Both the position numbers and the translations under genes were made by a program. From Gemmatimonadota bacterium (GTDB taxonomy: Bacteria; Gemmatimonadota; Gemmatimonadetes; Gemmatimonadales; Gemmatimonadaceae), in contig JADJAD010000006.1 of the NCBI GenBank assembly GCA_016704465.1, positions 248,001 to 312,000 on the forward strand: a stretch of DNA of 64,000 nt, given 5' to 3'. A model generated the notes under the pieces. That model did not search any database. It worked only from the letters and a program-made list of their open reading frames with translations, and was not told where the DNA came from. This document shows positions 63,667 through 64,000 of this stretch, piece after piece (position 1 is the first letter of the stretch; each line of letters starts with the position of its first letter).

Positions 63667-64000
63667 CCGCTGCCAACCAATCGATATGCGTTCTATGACG
63701 ACGGTTCGGGTCATTTGACGGTCGACGGCGCAGTCTGGTTCACATCGAACGTTGCTGGAGCTGTTGTCACTGCTAACGGCAGCGTACTCGGAGGGACACC
63801 GCTTCCTGCAATCGACCTGCCCGTAGGAAGCGTACCGTACTCAATTGGCGCGGCCGGCTATCGGACCTACTCAGGAACTGCCATTACGCTCGCAGGGAGG
63901 TGGATCGCCGTCAACGCCCTCCTTACCCCTGCGAGTACCGCGGGCACGGTTGCCCACTACCCGTTCGAAGGCAATGCGAATGATGTGAGCGGCAACGGCT
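63667..64000 (+). CDS. Open frame with LamG-like start, 3' end outside window, start unclear
   Basis: In the same frame as the end of the preceding gene and directly after its TGA, an uninterrupted coding-like frame runs to the window edge: NRYAFYDDGSGHLTVDGAVW, LDLPVGSVPYSIGAAGYRTY-like strands (seen as IDLPVGSVPYSIGAAGYRTY) and VAHYPFEGNANDVSGNG. The last motif is the classical beginning of a concanavalin/LamG domain. There is no in-frame ATG, so this may be the continuation of the lipoprotein interrupted by a nonsense change, rather than a separate gene. Confidence 0.55.

Noticed and set aside
1..64000. CRISPR arrays, rRNA, tRNA, intact insertion sequences
   Set aside because: None seen: the only regular repeats are short tandem repeats, and no transposase, integrase or Cas-like protein was recognised.

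Overview
The window looks like a chromosomal segment of a Gemmatimonadota bacterium or a close relative. The basis is very high G+C, long secreted DUF5916/CBM9-like outer-membrane proteins, a DUF5118/DUF5117/DUF4953 metalloprotease, Ser/Thr kinases with TPR tails, BIG_2 lipoproteins and the abundance of gcctaac/gttaggc words. This assignment is inferred from gene content; no rRNA, tRNA, CRISPR array or intact insertion sequence was seen.

Layout. 0-5 kb: 5' part of an RND-efflux membrane-fusion lipoprotein (minus), two small conserved proteins, a GT39/ArnT-like membrane glycosyltransferase (minus) and an ACS-type MFS permease. 5-19 kb: two secreted DUF5916 proteins, a GNAT/NTF2 gene pair, an FAD-linked D-lactate/glycolate-type oxidase, a frameshifted ABC exporter, a TerB/DUF697 protein, and a secreted M24 peptidase fused to a TraB/TIKI-like domain. 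19-29 kb: a nine-repeat BIG_2 lipoprotein, a damaged small gene, a membrane Ser/Thr kinase with TPR-like region, a frameshifted S51 peptidase/beta-lactamase-like fusion, an NTF2-like protein, a frameshifted LuxR-hydrolase-cyclase-like fusion and a small lipoprotein. 29-38 kb: tgt with a bidirectional terminator, a PRC-barrel protein behind a strong promoter with an operator-like palindrome, small hypotheticals, a zinc metalloprotease, a Tat-exported class-V PLP enzyme and a tartrate/D-malate dehydrogenase behind a large imperfect palindrome. 38-44 kb: DUF1905 protein plus a second Tat-exported class-V PLP enzyme, a Cdd1-type HHH protein divergent from a complete B-family DNA polymerase, and a DUF885 peptidase-like protein. 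44-52 kb: nitroreductase, a heterotetrameric sarcosine oxidase operon (soxB-soxD-soxA-soxG), then a convergent dipeptidase-MFS operon. 53-64 kb: an ECF sigma operon, a heavily decayed kinase/TolB-like/TPR gene, a membrane-anchored BTAD regulator with a probable periplasmic propeller and LamG-like tail, and a lower-G+C damaged lipoprotein region running off the window.

Functionally the region is dominated by peptide and amino-acid catabolism (M24, M19, DUF885, metalloprotease, sarcosine oxidase, two PLP enzymes), surface proteins and one-component or kinase sensing. A striking property is the number of genes broken by single-base shifts (ABC exporter, S51, LuxR-hydrolase, soxB, BTAD regulator). 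At least some may be consensus-sequence errors, whereas the gene at 54.7-56.5 kb carries deletions and a stop codon and looks truly decayed.
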